From Microcaldota archaeon (GTDB lineage: Archaea; Micrarchaeota; Micrarchaeia; Micrarchaeales; CABMGC01), in assembly GCA_027340645.1 (NCBI GenBank), contig DAHWQN010000030.1, positions 1-7,085 on the forward strand: a stretch of DNA of 7,085 bases, given 5' to 3'. The notes beneath the pieces were generated by a model. That model ran no database searches. It saw only the letters and a program-made list of their open reading frames with translations, and was not told the origin of the DNA. The position numbers were made by a program, and so were the translations under genes. Numbering within the stretch: position 1 is the first letter of the stretch; the number at the start of each line of letters is the position of its first letter. Below, piece after piece: positions 6,147 to 7,085 of the stretch.

Positions 6147-6728
6147 ATGGAGAGACACGATCATTCAGGAATACACCAGCATTTTTACTACTCTGATTCT
6201 GCGAAGGAGAGAGAGGCTTTCCTGAAAAAGGAATTTCCTTCCTTGCAGAAATATATCTATGGTAAAACTGTAGTAGATGTTGGAGCAGGTGACGGCAGCG
6301 TTACAAGAATTATCGCGGAGCATGCGAAAAAGACTTATGCCATTGATGTTGACAAAAGTTCCATCGATGCACTCAGGAAAAACCTCGGACATATTGGCAG
6401 CATATATCCAAAACTTGCCACCGCAGACAGGATACCGCTTCGTTCTGGTTCTGTAGATGCTGTGTTCTCTTCAGCATCATTCCATCACTTTCCGGATGGA
6501 TACATAAACGAGATAACTAGGATATTGAAAGCTAATGGAGTAGCAATAATACTCGATTGGAAGAAGCACAAAGCTCCGTTGTTTATGAAACAGCACCACA
6601 AGCTATTTTCGAAAAAAGAGGTTATAACGCTTTTCGAAAAAACGGGATTCAGTGAATTGCTGGTGTATGATTCCTCACATTATTACATGATTGTGTTGCA
6701 GAAAGAGTCTCCCGCTGGGGAGATTTGA
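6147..6728 (+). CDS. Class I SAM-dependent methyltransferase (Methyltransf_11 / UbiE-like)
   Basis: A 193-residue SAM-dependent methyltransferase with a Rossmann fold. Motif I is VVDVGAGDGSV (42-52), the acidic end of strand 2 is in YAIDVDKS (64-71), motif II/post-I shows ADRIPL with GSVDAVFSSASFHHF (93-98 and 101-115), and a later strand GVAIILDW (131-138) follows. The acceptor substrate cannot be told. The N-terminus is histidine-rich (H4, H6, H10, H12, in HDHSGIHQH), possibly a metal site. It starts 2 nt after the Nudix stop, so the pair is probably co-expressed. The 3' end is odd: the last five sense codons and the TGA stop lie within the tRNA-Tyr gene on the other strand, an overlap of about 19 bp; the core fold ends well before this. 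Confidence 0.87.
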   Translation: MERHDHSGIHQHFYYSDSAKEREAFLKKEFPSLQKYIYGKTVVDVGAGDGSVTRIIAEHAKKTYAIDVDKSSIDALRKNLGHIGSIYPKLATADRIPLRSGSVDAVFSSASFHHFPDGYINEITRILKANGVAIILDWKKHKAPLFMKQHHKLFSKKEVITLFEKTGFSELLVYDSSHYYMIVLQKESPAGEI

Positions 6729-6811
6729 ACTCCCAGCCTATCGGTATCCTTCTTGATGCCAAGAAGCATTTCAGACTACAGCCGATCGCTCTGCCGTTGA
6801 GCTACAGCGGG
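6710..6811 (-). tRNA. tRNA-Tyr (anticodon GTA) with 30-nt intron
   Basis: Reading the minus strand: acceptor CCCGCTG pairs with CAGCGGG, D-stem GCTC/GAGC, anticodon stem ATCGG/CCGAT, variable loop AGGCT, T-stem GGGAG/CTCCC with loop TTCAAAT, and discriminator A73 at 6710. The anticodon loop is CTGTAG plus A after intron removal, giving anticodon GTA (bases 6777-6779 on +). C1-G72 and A73 are the archaeal tRNA-Tyr identity elements, which supports the assignment. The mature tRNA is 72 nt before CCA, which is not encoded. The 3' end overlaps the methyltransferase stop on the other strand. Confidence 0.96.
6746..6775 (-). other. Archaeal tRNA intron at position 37/38
   Basis: Thirty bases lie between G37 and A38, the canonical site cut by the archaeal splicing endonuclease. 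The intron can form a 7-bp hairpin, CTTCTTG/CAAGAAG, with a GCAT loop. By eye the bulge-helix-bulge is relaxed: positions 32-35 pair with the intron AAGG with one mismatch (G34 with A), and the bulges would be AG|T and AT|A. Exact boundaries could shift by a base, but this choice gives a normal seven-base anticodon loop. Confidence 0.85.
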
Positions 6812-6840
6812 TTGCATTTGCTAAGTAAGCCAAAAACATC

Positions 6841-6848
6841 TATATATA
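6841..6848. promoter_or_regulatory. TATA box between tRNA-Tyr and the downstream + gene
   Basis: TATATATA, a perfect palindrome, centred about 27 bp before the ATG at 6872 on +, which predicts a leaderless mRNA. On - its centre is about 33 bp before the first base of tRNA-Tyr, which predicts a short 5' leader of about 7 nt for RNase P to remove. No better TATA box serves the tRNA, so the element may work in both directions. Confidence 0.65.
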
Positions 6849-6871
6849 AGCACTACATACCTATAAAAATC

Positions 6872-7085
6872 ATGCCAACAAAGCCGACAAAGGCAAGTAC
6901 AGATGCGGATGATTCTGATAACGGCATCAAGATAAGCGTTAGTGCGGGGCGTAAAAGTTCCCAAAGCAAAAAAACTGGTGCATCAGTTGCAGGATCAAAA
7001 AAGTTGAAGAAAGAGAAAAGGGAGCGCATATCAGTACCGTTGACTTTATACGGGCTTGCTGAAAGAGCCAAGGAATTCGCAAGCA
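6872..7085 (+). CDS. Hypothetical protein with Lys/Ser-rich N-terminus (3' partial)
   Basis: Not recognised. The frame is open from the ATG to the window edge, 71 codons. The first 50 or so residues are low complexity and probably disordered: MPTKPTKAST, an acidic patch DADDSDN, then Ser/Lys-rich sequence and a KKLKKEKRER cluster. After that it turns into what looks like the start of a folded domain (ISVPLTLYGLAERAKEFAS). A charged tail before a domain suggests a nucleic-acid- or ribosome-associated protein, but that is inference only. The gene is supported by the TATA box 27 bp ahead of its ATG and by codon use with ATA, AGG and AAG like its neighbours. Its end lies outside the window. Confidence 0.6.
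   Translation, partial: MPTKPTKASTDADDSDNGIKISVSAGRKSSQSKKTGASVAGSKKLKKEKRERISVPLTLYGLAERAKEFAS

Noticed and set aside
1..7085. CRISPR array, insertion sequence, prophage or toxin-antitoxin pair
   Set aside because: No regularly spaced direct repeats, terminal inverted repeats, transposase or integrase motifs, or small paired antitoxin/toxin genes were seen on either strand.

Overview
The window reads as archaeal chromosomal DNA. The evidence is a Hel308-type helicase, an archaeal CTP-dependent riboflavin kinase, an archaeal-type SepF cell-division protein, a tRNA-Tyr with a C1-G72 pair and a canonical 37/38 intron, TATA boxes about 25-35 bp ahead of start codons (leaderless or nearly leaderless transcripts), almost no strong Shine-Dalgarno sites, and heavy use of ATA and AGG/AGA codons. 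Base composition is moderate and packing is tight, including a protein gene that ends inside a tRNA gene. A small-genome archaeon (DPANN, perhaps Micrarchaeota-like) is a reasonable guess, but nothing here fixes the lineage.

Left part (1-2520): a 5'-truncated hel308 gene on + enters from outside the window and ends head-to-tail-opposed to ribK on -. Middle (2511-3668): a 206-nt gap with a coding-like but unexplained reading frame, then a one-pass membrane protein on - whose outer domain is packed with N-glycosylation sequons, then a 253-nt divergent intergenic region leading into sepF (+). Next (4044-5623): a two-gene minus-strand unit, an alpha/beta hydrolase followed 7 nt later by a TrmJ-like SPOUT RNA methyltransferase, converging on sepF across a T-rich terminator.

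Right part (5624-7085): one near-palindromic TATA box sits between the hydrolase (-) and a Nudix hydrolase (+). The Nudix gene is followed 2 nt later by a class I SAM methyltransferase, whose stop codon lies inside the tRNA-Tyr gene (-). A second palindromic TATA box lies between that tRNA and a lysine/serine-rich partial gene (+) that runs off the window.

The genes are mostly housekeeping: DNA repair at stalled forks, flavin cofactor synthesis, cell division, tRNA modification, and translation. No mobile element, CRISPR array, toxin-antitoxin pair or defence cluster is visible. The points most worth a second look are the methyltransferase/tRNA overlap, the two shared divergent promoters, the unexplained coding-like gap at 2511-2716, and the missing Q-motif in the visible start of hel308.
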